Positions 32,934-41,259 of a stretch of 64,000 nt of DNA are shown here, piece by piece. Every line of letters starts with the position of its first letter. Position 1 is the stretch's first letter. The notes under the pieces were generated by a model. It saw only the letters and a program-made list of their open reading frames with translations, did not search any database and was not told the DNA's origin. Position numbers and translations under genes: made by a program. The stretch spans positions 62,001 through 126,000 of the forward strand of contig CADATZ010000004.1 of assembly GCA_902791025.1 (NCBI GenBank), given 5' to 3'. Source of the stretch: an uncultured Chloroflexota bacterium. GTDB taxonomy: Bacteria > Chloroflexota > Anaerolineae > Anaerolineales > Anaerolineaceae.

Positions 32934-33920
32934 ATGAAATTTTTGATTGCGGGATATGGCTCGATCGGCAGACGGCATCTGCGGAATTTGATCGAACTTG
33001 GACAAAAGGATATCGTTTTACTGCGCTCACACAAAAGCACCCTCCCGGAGGATGAGATCAAAGACATCCCGGTGGAAACCACTGTCGAAGCGGCGCTCGC
33101 GCACCGTCCGGACGGTGTGATCATAGCCAATCCGACAGCTCTGCACCTGGATGTGGCCATTCCGGCAGCAGAGATGGGCTGCGCGGTCTTTATGGAGAAG
33201 CCGGTTTCCGATTGTCTTGACCGCATCCCGGAGCTGCGCGAGGCGCTGAAGAAAAACGGCGGACGTTTTCAGATGGGCTTCCAATTCCGTTTCCATCCCG
33301 GATTGGCCGGGCTGAAGGAGCTGCTTGATAACGGCTCCATCGGCGAACCCTACTCCTTCCGGGCGGAATGGGGCGAATATCTGCCGGGGTGGCATCCCTG
33401 GGAAGATTACCGCCAAAGCTACAGCGCCCGCAAGGACCTTGGCGGCGGCGTGCTGCTGACCCTTTCCCATCCGCTGGATTATCTGCGCTGGCTTTTTGGA
33501 GATCCGGAATGGATCTGGGGTATGAACGGCAAGATCAGCGAGCTGGAACTGGAAACCGATGATATCGCGGAAATCGGACTCGCGATGGCAAACGGCCTGA
33601 TCGGCTCTGTCCATCTGGATTATTACAGCCGCCCTGCCCGCAATGGGCTGGAGGTGATCGGCAGCAAGGGAAAACTGCGCTGCAACAACCTGAACGGCAT
33701 CGTAACACTCAGCCCGGCGGAAGGGATCCCTGAGCAGTATGAGCCGGAACCGGCTTATGACCGGAACAACATGTTTTTGGATGAAATGCGGCGGTTTATT
33801 GATGTGACCGCCGGAAATGCGGAACCTTCCTGCACGCTGGAGGATGGAATTGCCGTCCAGCGCATGGTGGAGCTTGTCCGCCGCTCCTGGGACGAGAAAC
33901 GGATTCTGAATTTTCAGTGA
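32934..33920 (+). CDS. Gfo/Idh/MocA-family oxidoreductase
   Basis: A 328-residue NAD(P)-dependent sugar dehydrogenase-like enzyme. The Rossmann motif is GYGSIGRRHL (residues 8-17), the catalytic-site lysine is in MEKPVSD, and LGGGVLLTLSHPLDYLRWLFG carries the conserved His of the C-terminal domain. Start at ATG 32934 behind AAGGAGAA. As first gene of an operon with three large membrane proteins of glycosyltransferase type, it probably oxidises or reduces a sugar or nucleotide sugar used for a surface glycan. The stop codon lies in a heptanucleotide tract. Confidence 0.87.
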   Translation: MKFLIAGYGSIGRRHLRNLIELGQKDIVLLRSHKSTLPEDEIKDIPVETTVEAALAHRPDGVIIANPTALHLDVAIPAAEMGCAVFMEKPVSDCLDRIPELREALKKNGGRFQMGFQFRFHPGLAGLKELLDNGSIGEPYSFRAEWGEYLPGWHPWEDYRQSYSARKDLGGGVLLTLSHPLDYLRWLFGDPEWIWGMNGKISELELETDDIAEIGLAMANGLIGSVHLDYYSRPARNGLEVIGSKGKLRCNNLNGIVTLSPAEGIPEQYEPEPAYDRNNMFLDEMRRFIDVTAGNAEPSCTLEDGIAVQRMVELVRRSWDEKRILNFQ

Positions 33921-33942
33921 TCAGTGGCTGGTGATTTGTGGA
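33915..33942. repeat. Heptanucleotide repeat tract spanning a stop and the next start codon
   Basis: CAGTGAT, CAGTGGC, TGGTGAT, TTGTGGA. The TGA stop of the Gfo/Idh gene (33918-33920) and the GTG start of the next gene (33938) are both made of repeat sequence. Confidence 0.75.
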
Positions 33943-35713
33943 TAAAAAGCAATGTAAATTTGACTGGCTGGTTTGGCTCTGGTTCATTTTCCTTGCCATT
34001 CTCTTCACCCGTCCGCTCATAACCCGGATGGGGAATGAAATCGCGGGGGAGATCGGGGATAATATTTACTTTATCTGGATGATCGGCTGGGTCAAAAAGG
34101 CGCTGTTTAAGCTTCATGTGGACCCGATGAACGTCTGGTTCCTCAATTATCCCGAAGGCTGGAACATGGCGCACACCGAGATCACCCCGGCGCAGCTGGC
34201 ACTTGGACAGGTCTTTGGGTTCCTCGGCAGTGAGACTTTTGCCTATAACGCGGTGATGCTGCTGAGCTTTGCTCTTTCCGGCATTATCACCTATCACTGG
34301 GTGAAACACCTTACCGGTTCCGCCGCCGCGGGTCTTTTGTCCGGGACGATTTTTGCCTGTCTGCCATACCGTCAGGCTCATTTTCTGGCAGGACATCTGA
34401 ATCTTTCGGGAACACAGTGGCTGCCGCTTTTCTTTTGGGGGTGGTTTGATTTAATTAGGGATCGGGATTCAGGATTCAGGAATCAGAAAATCAGAACCAA
34501 ACCGGCTTTGATGGCGGCACTGGGCTTGGGCTTGACGGCTCTGACTTCGCAGTATTACTTCTTTATGATGGTGATCGTTGCCGGGTTTCAGATGGTTTGG
34601 GTGATTCTTGTTCATCAGCGATCCGCTTTGAAAAGTGCGGCCTTTTGGAAAAGCTTCGGTCTCTTCATTTTATTCTCGCTGCCGCTGCTGCTGATCGCGG
34701 AGCTGCCTTTCCTGAAGCTGGCCGGAGCGGGCGGAATGCCGGACCGGGATTGGGGCGGTGTTCGTATGTACTCCGCCGGATTGAGTGATTACCTGCTGCC
34801 GGGGACCACGCATTTCCTTTTCGGCAAATGGGTCGGCAGTCATTTCAACCGCGATATCTGGATCGAAGCCACGCTTTATGTCGGATTCATTGCCCTGGCG
34901 CTCTTCCTGTATGCTATGATCACTCACGGGAAGAAAATCCGCTGGGAACGGCAGATGCTCCTCACCGGTATCGTGATCGCGGTCGTCCTTTCCATGGGGA
35001 CTGACCTGCACTGGAACGCGGAGGCGGTGGAGTTGACCTTACCCGGATTCCTCGCTGAGAAACTGGGACGGCAGACCATGCCGATCCTGCTGCCGGGGTT
35101 TTTCTTCTTCAAATATTTTCCATTCTTCGCCAAGCTGCGGGCGATGATGCGCTTTGGCATCTTTGCCCTGCTGTTTGTTGCCGTTGGTGCCGGGTATGCA
35201 CTTGTCGGTATCGAAAAATATTCGGAAAAAAAGCAGTCTGTTTTGATCGCTGCGGCGCTCCTGCTGGTCACTCTTGACTTTCTGCCGCGTGCACAGAGCT
35301 TTTTTGCCAAAGTCGGTCCCCGGCCTGTGGATGAGTGGCTTGCCGAACAGAAAGAAACCGGTTCCGTCATGCGTTATCCGTTCTACCTGAACGATGACCA
35401 GGCCGGGACTTATTACACACTTTACAATGAAAAACCCTTTATCGGAGGCTTTTTCAACGCCTTCCCCACGGACCAATATCAGCGTATCCGGGGTGTAATG
35501 GAGGGCTTCCCTTCCGAAGAGAGCATCGCCCTTGCCAAAGAGCTGGACGTCTCTTTCTTCCTGATTGAAGAAGACGAATTACTAAAAGCGATCAAAGAGG
35601 GAACAGTCCCATGGTCTTCAGCGGATCAACTTCACGAGACCGCTGAAACTTTAGGGCTGCAGCGTAAAATTTCTTTGGATAATATTGATGTATACATGCA
35701 AACATCGGAATAA
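33938..35713 (+). CDS. Polytopic membrane protein, probable GT-C glycosyltransferase (first of three)
   Basis: A 591-residue protein with about twelve membrane helices and a C-terminal extracytoplasmic part from about 470. The first loop carries an acidic motif (GEIGDNIYFIWMIGWVKKALF) in the place where GT-C enzymes hold the catalytic Asp, and a PEGWNMAHTE segment. GT-C enzymes move sugars from polyprenyl-phosphate donors outside the membrane. A cytoplasmic loop (about residues 173-187) contains RDRDSGFRNQKIRTK, encoded by a heptanucleotide tract inserted in frame. The GTG start lies in another tract and has only a weak ribosome-binding site. Confidence 0.72.
   Translation: MDKKQCKFDWLVWLWFIFLAILFTRPLITRMGNEIAGEIGDNIYFIWMIGWVKKALFKLHVDPMNVWFLNYPEGWNMAHTEITPAQLALGQVFGFLGSETFAYNAVMLLSFALSGIITYHWVKHLTGSAAAGLLSGTIFACLPYRQAHFLAGHLNLSGTQWLPLFFWGWFDLIRDRDSGFRNQKIRTKPALMAALGLGLTALTSQYYFFMMVIVAGFQMVWVILVHQRSALKSAAFWKSFGLFILFSLPLLLIAELPFLKLAGAGGMPDRDWGGVRMYSAGLSDYLLPGTTHFLFGKWVGSHFNRDIWIEATLYVGFIALALFLYAMITHGKKIRWERQMLLTGIVIAVVLSMGTDLHWNAEAVELTLPGFLAEKLGRQTMPILLPGFFFFKYFPFFAKLRAMMRFGIFALLFVAVGAGYALVGIEKYSEKKQSVLIAAALLLVTLDFLPRAQSFFAKVGPRPVDEWLAEQKETGSVMRYPFYLNDDQAGTYYTLYNEKPFIGGFFNAFPTDQYQRIRGVMEGFPSEESIALAKELDVSFFLIEEDELLKAIKEGTVPWSSADQLHETAETLGLQRKISLDNIDVYMQTSE
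34455..34496. repeat. Heptanucleotide repeat tract inside a membrane-protein gene, 6 units
   Basis: TTAGGGA, TCGGGAT, TCAGGAT, TCAGGAA, TCAGAAA, ATCAGAA in phase. It encodes a short hydrophilic loop between two membrane helices, a position that tolerates insertion. Confidence 0.75.
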
Positions 35714-35731
35714 CAGGCGGAAAGACAGTTT

Positions 35732-37357
35732 ATGTATAATTACACAAAAAGTTACAGTAAAAACCAGACGGGCACGTGGGTCATTGCAGCGCTCATCTGT
35801 GCCGCGGCGGGAGCCGGGATATTGTTCATCAGCATGTCGCAGGGCGTCGGGGTCGGCGGGGACGCCACGATCTATATCACCAGTGCCCGCAATCTCCTTG
35901 CCGGGAAGGGACTGGGGCTCATCAACGCAGCCGGAGACTTCCGCCTGATCCCCTATTTTCCACCCTTTTATTCACTGGTGCTGGCTTTCTTCGGACTTTT
36001 CACATCCAACCTTTCCCTTGTCGCTCTGATCCTGAACCTGGTGTTTTTTGCCGGATTGATTTTCCTCATCACCTTCTGGACCCTGCGGATCTCCGACCGG
36101 ATGTTCCCGGGACTGCTGCTTGGACTGCTGATTGCCGGGTCCCCGATCATGATCCCCGCCTATTCCTGGGCTATGTCCGAACCACTCTCGGTTCTGCTCG
36201 GTTTTGGCGGGCTGATCCTGCTGGAAAAAAGCCTGATCGAAAACCGGCGTGCACTTTTTTGGATCTCGGCAGTCCTGCTCGCTCTCTCGTTTCTCACCCG
36301 TTATTCCTCAGCTGCTTTTATCGGCGCGGCTGTTCTGCTGATCTTCTTCTTTGAAGGAGAGACTCTGAAGGAGCGCTTCCTTGCCGCCCTCGGATATGGA
36401 TTGACTTCAGTCGTGCCGATGATCGTCTGGCTGGTGATGGACTTCACGCAGACCGCAACCGTTTCCTCCCGTTCCATGCTGAGCGGCAGGACTGCTGAAC
36501 TCTGGGCAGCTTTTGTTCCGAAGCTCAAGCATGTTTTCACACTTTGGCTCCTGCCGGAATCTCTTGCCGTTACCATGCCTGGATTCCTGGTCACTTTTGT
36601 CACGATCTGCATTCTGCTCTTTTCGGTCGGTTTTCTGGTTGGATCGATCATCGCACTGCGGAATGGAACGCAGTACCCACGTTACGCGAGGATGTTTTTC
36701 CTGCTCTCTTCCTTCAATTTGCTCTACCTGCTGCTGATCATCCTTGTTTCTCTGAACACCTATCCCCCGATCACCATCAATTCGCGCATGCTGCTGCCCG
36801 TTTATGTGTCGAACTTCTGGCAGATCTATCTGCTGTTTGCGCTGTTTGCCGAATACAATCATAACCTTGCGCGTACCTTTGTTTTCAACACGGCGCTCTT
36901 CCTTTTCACGGTCTTCAACTGCTACCGCGGGGTCCGCATCGCCAATCAGAACGCGATTGACGGACTCGGCTACAACTCTACTGCGTGGAAGAACTCTGAG
37001 ACGATTGCGTATATCCGTGAAAACATTCCGGAAGACAGGCAGATCGTCACCAATGAAGAAACCGCACTCCTTTACCTGCTGGACCGCCGTACCTGGCCGA
37101 TGCATGAGGTCTATGTCAATGAGCCGGATAAGGAGTATTACGCTTATGAAAGTGAAACCGGTGTTGAACAGGACGCCAGCCGGCGCACCTTCCGTGAAGG
37201 CGGTGCGTATCTGGTGGTCTTTGACACATTTGAAGATCAGATGGCTGATATTTACGGAGAGAACACCCGGGCGCGGATAGAGAAGCTTTTTGAAAATCTG
37301 ACGCTGCTGTTTGATGGTGACGACGGCATGATCTACACGTTGGAGAAAAAGAACTGA
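35732..37357 (+). CDS. Polytopic membrane protein, probable GT-C glycosyltransferase (GT39/PMT-like, second of three)
   Basis: A 541-residue protein with about eleven membrane helices. The first external loop has GVGGDATIYITSARNLLAGKGL, where the Asp followed by the Tyr and 'A..L..G.G' match the N-terminal motif of GT39/ArnT-like enzymes. The final 110 residues are soluble (IAYIRENIPEDRQIVTNEETALLYLLDRR). Such proteins add sugars from lipid-linked donors to lipids or proteins at the outer face of the membrane. The stop and next start share one base (TGATG), so translation is coupled with the third membrane protein. Confidence 0.78.
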   Translation: MYNYTKSYSKNQTGTWVIAALICAAAGAGILFISMSQGVGVGGDATIYITSARNLLAGKGLGLINAAGDFRLIPYFPPFYSLVLAFFGLFTSNLSLVALILNLVFFAGLIFLITFWTLRISDRMFPGLLLGLLIAGSPIMIPAYSWAMSEPLSVLLGFGGLILLEKSLIENRRALFWISAVLLALSFLTRYSSAAFIGAAVLLIFFFEGETLKERFLAALGYGLTSVVPMIVWLVMDFTQTATVSSRSMLSGRTAELWAAFVPKLKHVFTLWLLPESLAVTMPGFLVTFVTICILLFSVGFLVGSIIALRNGTQYPRYARMFFLLSSFNLLYLLLIILVSLNTYPPITINSRMLLPVYVSNFWQIYLLFALFAEYNHNLARTFVFNTALFLFTVFNCYRGVRIANQNAIDGLGYNSTAWKNSETIAYIRENIPEDRQIVTNEETALLYLLDRRTWPMHEVYVNEPDKEYYAYESETGVEQDASRRTFREGGAYLVVFDTFEDQMADIYGENTRARIEKLFENLTLLFDGDDGMIYTLEKKN

Positions 37358-39186
37358 TGCTGATCCTTTTCGGAACACTGGCTCTTTTGCAAAGCACCAT
37401 TCTGCCGGGACTGCTGATCAGGAAGCTGTGCTCCCTGCGGGGAGGCATGACAGAACAGCTCATCTGTCTGCTGCCGCTGAGCCTGATGGCAAATTATCTG
37501 GTGATTTTCCTGCTGGCGGCTCTGCATCTTTATACCAGACCGGTGGTGCTGGTGCTCATCGTAATCGAGGTATTTGCGCTTCTCTTGCTTTACAGGAGAA
37601 CCCTGCTGCGTCCGCTCGGTGAAAATTTTTCAGCCTTTGCAGGAGCTTTGCGCCGGGAGTTACAGCCGTTGGGAGATTTCCTGTCCGGGCATTTTGAAAA
37701 TGGCGGCTGCGATTTGAAGAGCTGGATCTGGCTGTTCAGCGGCTGCTTTGCCCTTTCCGGCGTTATCTGGGCGCTGCATCTGTGCCGGCTGAATTTCGGC
37801 ACTGTTTTCAGCGGCTGGGACACGCTGTTTTCCTGGAATCGTTACGCGGAGATTTGGGCGGAAGGCTCGCTCCCGAATATCGGCGGGATGTACCCGCAGC
37901 TGATTCCTGCGAACTGGTCACTTTCCTACCTCTTGCAGGGAGAGGGAGCCGTGCAGTTTTTCAATACCCTCCTGCCGCCGCTCTTTTTCCTGATGATCCA
38001 GATCATGCTCTTTGATCTGGGATTTCAGCGCCGGGAATGCAGCTTTTTCTTTGCCGCCATCATTGCCCGCTACATGATGAAAAAACTGATGGGCGACCAG
38101 CTCTTTGACGGATATATGGATGTGCCTGCTGCCGCTATGTGTCTGCTCGGTATTTACACACTCATGAGAGCTGAAACGAAAAAACTACAGGATCAGAAAC
38201 AGGCCGTGATCCTTGCGGTGCTCTTCGCTGCCGGTGCTGCCATCACGAAACAAAGCGGCATTCCCGCATTGGTCATTGTTCCGTTGGCTGTGAAGATCCT
38301 GCTGCCGGATGCGGTGAAATCCTTCAGCGGAAAGCAGAAGCTTTTCCTTGTCTGCGCTGCCTTGCTGATCGTTCTGCCCTGGTATGGGCATTGTCTGCTT
38401 TACAACACCCGCGGATATGAACGGGAGATCATCGCGGAAGGGATCCAAGCGTATAACGAGGGATATGATCTCGCGTACAGGCGGCAGCTGGCAATCAGAA
38501 CGCTGGGAAAATATGGGGTTTGTTTCCTGCTCAGTCTGATCGGACTGCCGCTGGTCCCGAAGCGGTATTGGCTGATCCTTACCCTTCTGGTCTGGCCGCT
38601 GACACTGATCTGGGCGGTTTCCTACAGCTATGACGCACGGAACCTCGGCCCGGTGCTGCCCTTTGTTTCCCTGCTGTGCGGTTTTTCACTTGCCGGGCTT
38701 GGTTCTCTTTTGTCTCGTTTGGCAGACAAAACAGGAGCGGGGCATATTCCTGCAGCCGTCCTCTTGTTTATCGCTGCCGCTGCGCTTGTAGTTGTAATAA
38801 TCTATTTATATCCTGACAATAAACTGAAAGAAGACCAGCAGACAAAGCAGAAAGCGCTCTTCGGTGAGCGGCTCAATAATGAACTGCTGTACGGCATTTT
38901 GGGCGAAACTCATGATGGCTATGACATCTATACCGATTATCCGGCCTGGTTCCTGCCCGGTTATGAAGAATGCTGTTCTGCCGCTGAACTGACGGATACC
39001 TTTCAGGTCCAAATGATGCTTGAACAGGACAAGATCAACTGGATGCTGCTGCCGGTGGTGATGCCCAACAACACAGATCCCTCAAAGGCGCTGATCGAGC
39101 AGTGCATCGCTGACGGAAAATGTGAGCAAATCAGCTGCTCCGACGGTTACTACAAATCCTATTGTCTTTATCAGATCCACCGCTGA
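37357..39186 (+). CDS. Polytopic membrane protein, probable GT-C glycosyltransferase (third of three)
   Basis: A 609-residue protein with about thirteen hydrophobic segments and a C-terminal soluble part. Around residues 145-185 the segment FGTVFSGWDTLFSWNRYAEIWAEGSLPNIGGMYPQLIPANWSLSYL resembles the first-loop region of GT-C enzymes, with Asp in GWDT as a candidate catalytic residue. Placement next to two similar proteins and a sugar oxidoreductase supports a role in surface glycan assembly. It overlaps the previous gene by one base and is followed by surE after 13 bases. Confidence 0.7.
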   Translation: MLILFGTLALLQSTILPGLLIRKLCSLRGGMTEQLICLLPLSLMANYLVIFLLAALHLYTRPVVLVLIVIEVFALLLLYRRTLLRPLGENFSAFAGALRRELQPLGDFLSGHFENGGCDLKSWIWLFSGCFALSGVIWALHLCRLNFGTVFSGWDTLFSWNRYAEIWAEGSLPNIGGMYPQLIPANWSLSYLLQGEGAVQFFNTLLPPLFFLMIQIMLFDLGFQRRECSFFFAAIIARYMMKKLMGDQLFDGYMDVPAAAMCLLGIYTLMRAETKKLQDQKQAVILAVLFAAGAAITKQSGIPALVIVPLAVKILLPDAVKSFSGKQKLFLVCAALLIVLPWYGHCLLYNTRGYEREIIAEGIQAYNEGYDLAYRRQLAIRTLGKYGVCFLLSLIGLPLVPKRYWLILTLLVWPLTLIWAVSYSYDARNLGPVLPFVSLLCGFSLAGLGSLLSRLADKTGAGHIPAAVLLFIAAAALVVVIIYLYPDNKLKEDQQTKQKALFGERLNNELLYGILGETHDGYDIYTDYPAWFLPGYEECCSAAELTDTFQVQMMLEQDKINWMLLPVVMPNNTDPSKALIEQCIADGKCEQISCSDGYYKSYCLYQIHR

Positions 39187-39199
39187 AGAAGGAGGACTT

Positions 39200-39985
39200 A
39201 TGCATATTGTGATCACCAATGATGACGGCATCAAGGCCCCGGGTATTCATGCCCTGGCAAAAGCTGCACGGGAATTTGGCAAAGTCACGGTCATCGCGCC
39301 GGACCGCAACTGGTCTGTCTGCGGACATTCAAAGTCCATCGGGCGTCCGCTGCGGGTCGATCCGTATGATTTCCCGGAAGCGGATGCCGCCTGGGTGTGT
39401 GACGGCAGTCCTTCCGACTGTTCCGCTCTGGCAGGATTGAAATTTTTAGATGAACCGGTCGATATGCTGCTCTCCGGCATCAATCCGACGCCCAACCTCA
39501 GCCAGGACTTCACTTACTCCGGCACAGTCATGGCGGCCGCGGAAGCTACCTACTGGGACCTGTCCGCTGCGGCCTTTTCCATCGACTGTCCGCGGATGAA
39601 ACAGGAGCTGATCGATTTCAGCCCGGCTGTGTGGGCTTTACCCCGCATCATTGAATTACTTACTGAATATAACCTTCCAAAGTTCTCCTTTTTGAACGTT
39701 AATTGTCCGAACTTACCGATCGAAAAGATCAAAGGCATTCGGCTGACCCGCAGCGGGACCCGTATTTATAACGATGTTCTGGTCCGGAAGACCGATCCCT
39801 TTGGCAGGCCTTATTACTGGTTCGGCGGCGACCCGCCGGAAAGTATTGAGGAAGAGGGTACAGACGGGACGGTGATGAAGGATGGATTTGTCAGCATCAC
39901 GCCGATCTGGCAGAACATGACTGACTATCAGCTGCTTCAAACGATGAAATCCTGGCATTCGGAGTTATGGAAGGACTATGAGTAA
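39200..39985 (+). CDS. surE: 5'/3'-nucleotidase SurE
   Basis: A 261-residue metal-dependent phosphatase acting on nucleoside monophosphates and related compounds. Start at ATG 39200, right behind GAAGGAGGA. Family motifs: VITNDDGI (metal Asp pair), CGHSKSIGRPLR with the conserved Ser, LLSGINPTPN with the metal Asn, and YSGTVMAAAEA. The usual 'SGINxGxN' is altered to SGINPTPN, a small departure near the active site. It overlaps the asparaginase gene by eight bases. In this operon the role may be stationary-phase housekeeping rather than glycan synthesis. Confidence 0.92.
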   Translation: MHIVITNDDGIKAPGIHALAKAAREFGKVTVIAPDRNWSVCGHSKSIGRPLRVDPYDFPEADAAWVCDGSPSDCSALAGLKFLDEPVDMLLSGINPTPNLSQDFTYSGTVMAAAEATYWDLSAAAFSIDCPRMKQELIDFSPAVWALPRIIELLTEYNLPKFSFLNVNCPNLPIEKIKGIRLTRSGTRIYNDVLVRKTDPFGRPYYWFGGDPPESIEEEGTDGTVMKDGFVSITPIWQNMTDYQLLQTMKSWHSELWKDYE

Positions 39986-40967
39986 AGAAGATCTGCGTAA
40001 AGTGGTCATTCTCGGGACCGGCGGTACAATTGCGGGTGTCGGAGCACCCGGCCTGACGACCGGTTATTTCAGCGGCGGAATGGATATTGAATCGCTGATC
40101 ACCGGTGTCCCCGGGCTCAAAAAACTGGCGTGGCTGGTTGGTGAGCAAATTGCCAATGTCAACAGCGATGACATCACGCAAGAGGACTGGCTGCGGCTCA
40201 CCCGGCGCATCAACGAACTTGCCAAAAGGGACGATATCGCGGGATTTGTCATCACACATGGGACGGATACGCTTGAGGAAACCGCCTTCTTCCTGAACCT
40301 GACGGTGAAGACCCGCAAACCGGTGGTGATCACCGGCGCCATGCGTCCGGCGACTGCTCTCAGTCCGGATGGTCCTTTCAATCTCTATCAGGCTGTGGCG
40401 CTGGCAGCCAGTCCTGAAGCGGCAGGCAAGGGCGTTCTGGCGGTATTTTCCGACGCCGTTTACTCCGCACGGGACGTTCAAAAGGGCAGCACCTTCCATG
40501 TGGACGCCTTTTCTTCGGATGATTTCGGCTGTTTGGGATATATCCGGGACACAAAACCCTATTTTTACAATGCCCCGGTCAAGAAACACACCGTTGAAAC
40601 CGAGTTTGACGTCACGGAACTCACAGAGCTGCCGAAGGTGGCGATTTCCTATTTTCATGTGGATGCCGATCCGGAGACGCTGCGCTTTCAGTACATGAAA
40701 TCCGACGGGCTCATCATCGCAGGTGCCGGGAACGGGGAAATGAGCCTGTTGTGGGAGAAAGAGATGCGGGCTTTTGAGCCTTACGGCAAGCCGATCGTCA
40801 TCACCTCACGCATCCACGACGGCATCGTGACGCTTCACCGCGAGGTTCCCTCTAATGTGCTTTCCGGCGATACCCTGAACCCGCAAAAAGCCAGGATCCT
40901 CCTGATGCTGGCGCTCACCAAAACACAAAACATCCCCAAAATCCGCAGAATTTTCGAGAAATATTAG
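39978..40967 (+). CDS. L-asparaginase
   Basis: A 329-residue amidohydrolase converting L-asparagine to aspartate and ammonia. The two Thr-containing active-site motifs are present: LGTGGTIAG (residues 12-20) and THGTDTLEETAFFL (about 94-107); also VVITGAMRP and GAGNGEMS. No signal peptide, which points to a cytoplasmic enzyme. It overlaps surE by eight bases, so the pair is translationally coupled, and it is the last gene of the operon. Type assignment (I or II) and affinity cannot be decided by reading. Confidence 0.9.
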   Translation: MSKEDLRKVVILGTGGTIAGVGAPGLTTGYFSGGMDIESLITGVPGLKKLAWLVGEQIANVNSDDITQEDWLRLTRRINELAKRDDIAGFVITHGTDTLEETAFFLNLTVKTRKPVVITGAMRPATALSPDGPFNLYQAVALAASPEAAGKGVLAVFSDAVYSARDVQKGSTFHVDAFSSDDFGCLGYIRDTKPYFYNAPVKKHTVETEFDVTELTELPKVAISYFHVDADPETLRFQYMKSDGLIIAGAGNGEMSLLWEKEMRAFEPYGKPIVITSRIHDGIVTLHREVPSNVLSGDTLNPQKARILLMLALTKTQNIPKIRRIFEKY

Positions 40968-40987
40968 GGTAACCACATGAAAAAGGC

Positions 40988-41073
40988 GCACAAGAAGCCG
41001 GAGCTGATGTGCCGGGAGTGTCGTGTTTGGATGGGCGCTGCTGCTGAGGCACATCAGTCCCGGATTCTTGTGC
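40988..41073. repeat. Long imperfect hairpin downstream of the asparaginase gene
   Basis: Two arms of 26 bases (40988-41013 and 41048-41073): GCACAAGAA-gc-CCGG-agc-TGATGTGCC against GGCACATCA-gtc-CCGG-a-TTCTTGTGC. No T run follows, so it is not a standard terminator, and the sequence does not match the other palindromic family. Confidence 0.6.
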
Positions 41074-41126
41074 ATTCGTGAGGATGATATGCTTGTGGGA
41101 AAAGGCGTGGTCTCCGGAGAAAGCAC

Positions 41127-41249
41127 AATAAAAGTGTGATTTTTATACCGCAAAATCCATATAAAAATGTGATTGTATATTGTTTTTTGAAAAATAGGAA
41201 TATAATAAAAATGTGGTTATGATACGCTAAATTATCTATAAAAATGTGA
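41127..41249. repeat. Four phased direct repeats upstream of the DUF4143 ATPase gene
   Basis: The 13-mer TATAAAAATGTGA (or one to three base variants) occurs at 41127, 41160, 41204 and 41237. Intervals are 33, 44 and 33, all multiples of 11, so copies lie on one face of the helix. The last copy ends 10 bases before the ATG and includes a -10-like TATAAA. Iteron-like arrangement suggesting cooperative protein binding, perhaps autoregulation. Confidence 0.75.
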
Positions 41250-41259
41250 CGGTTTGCTG

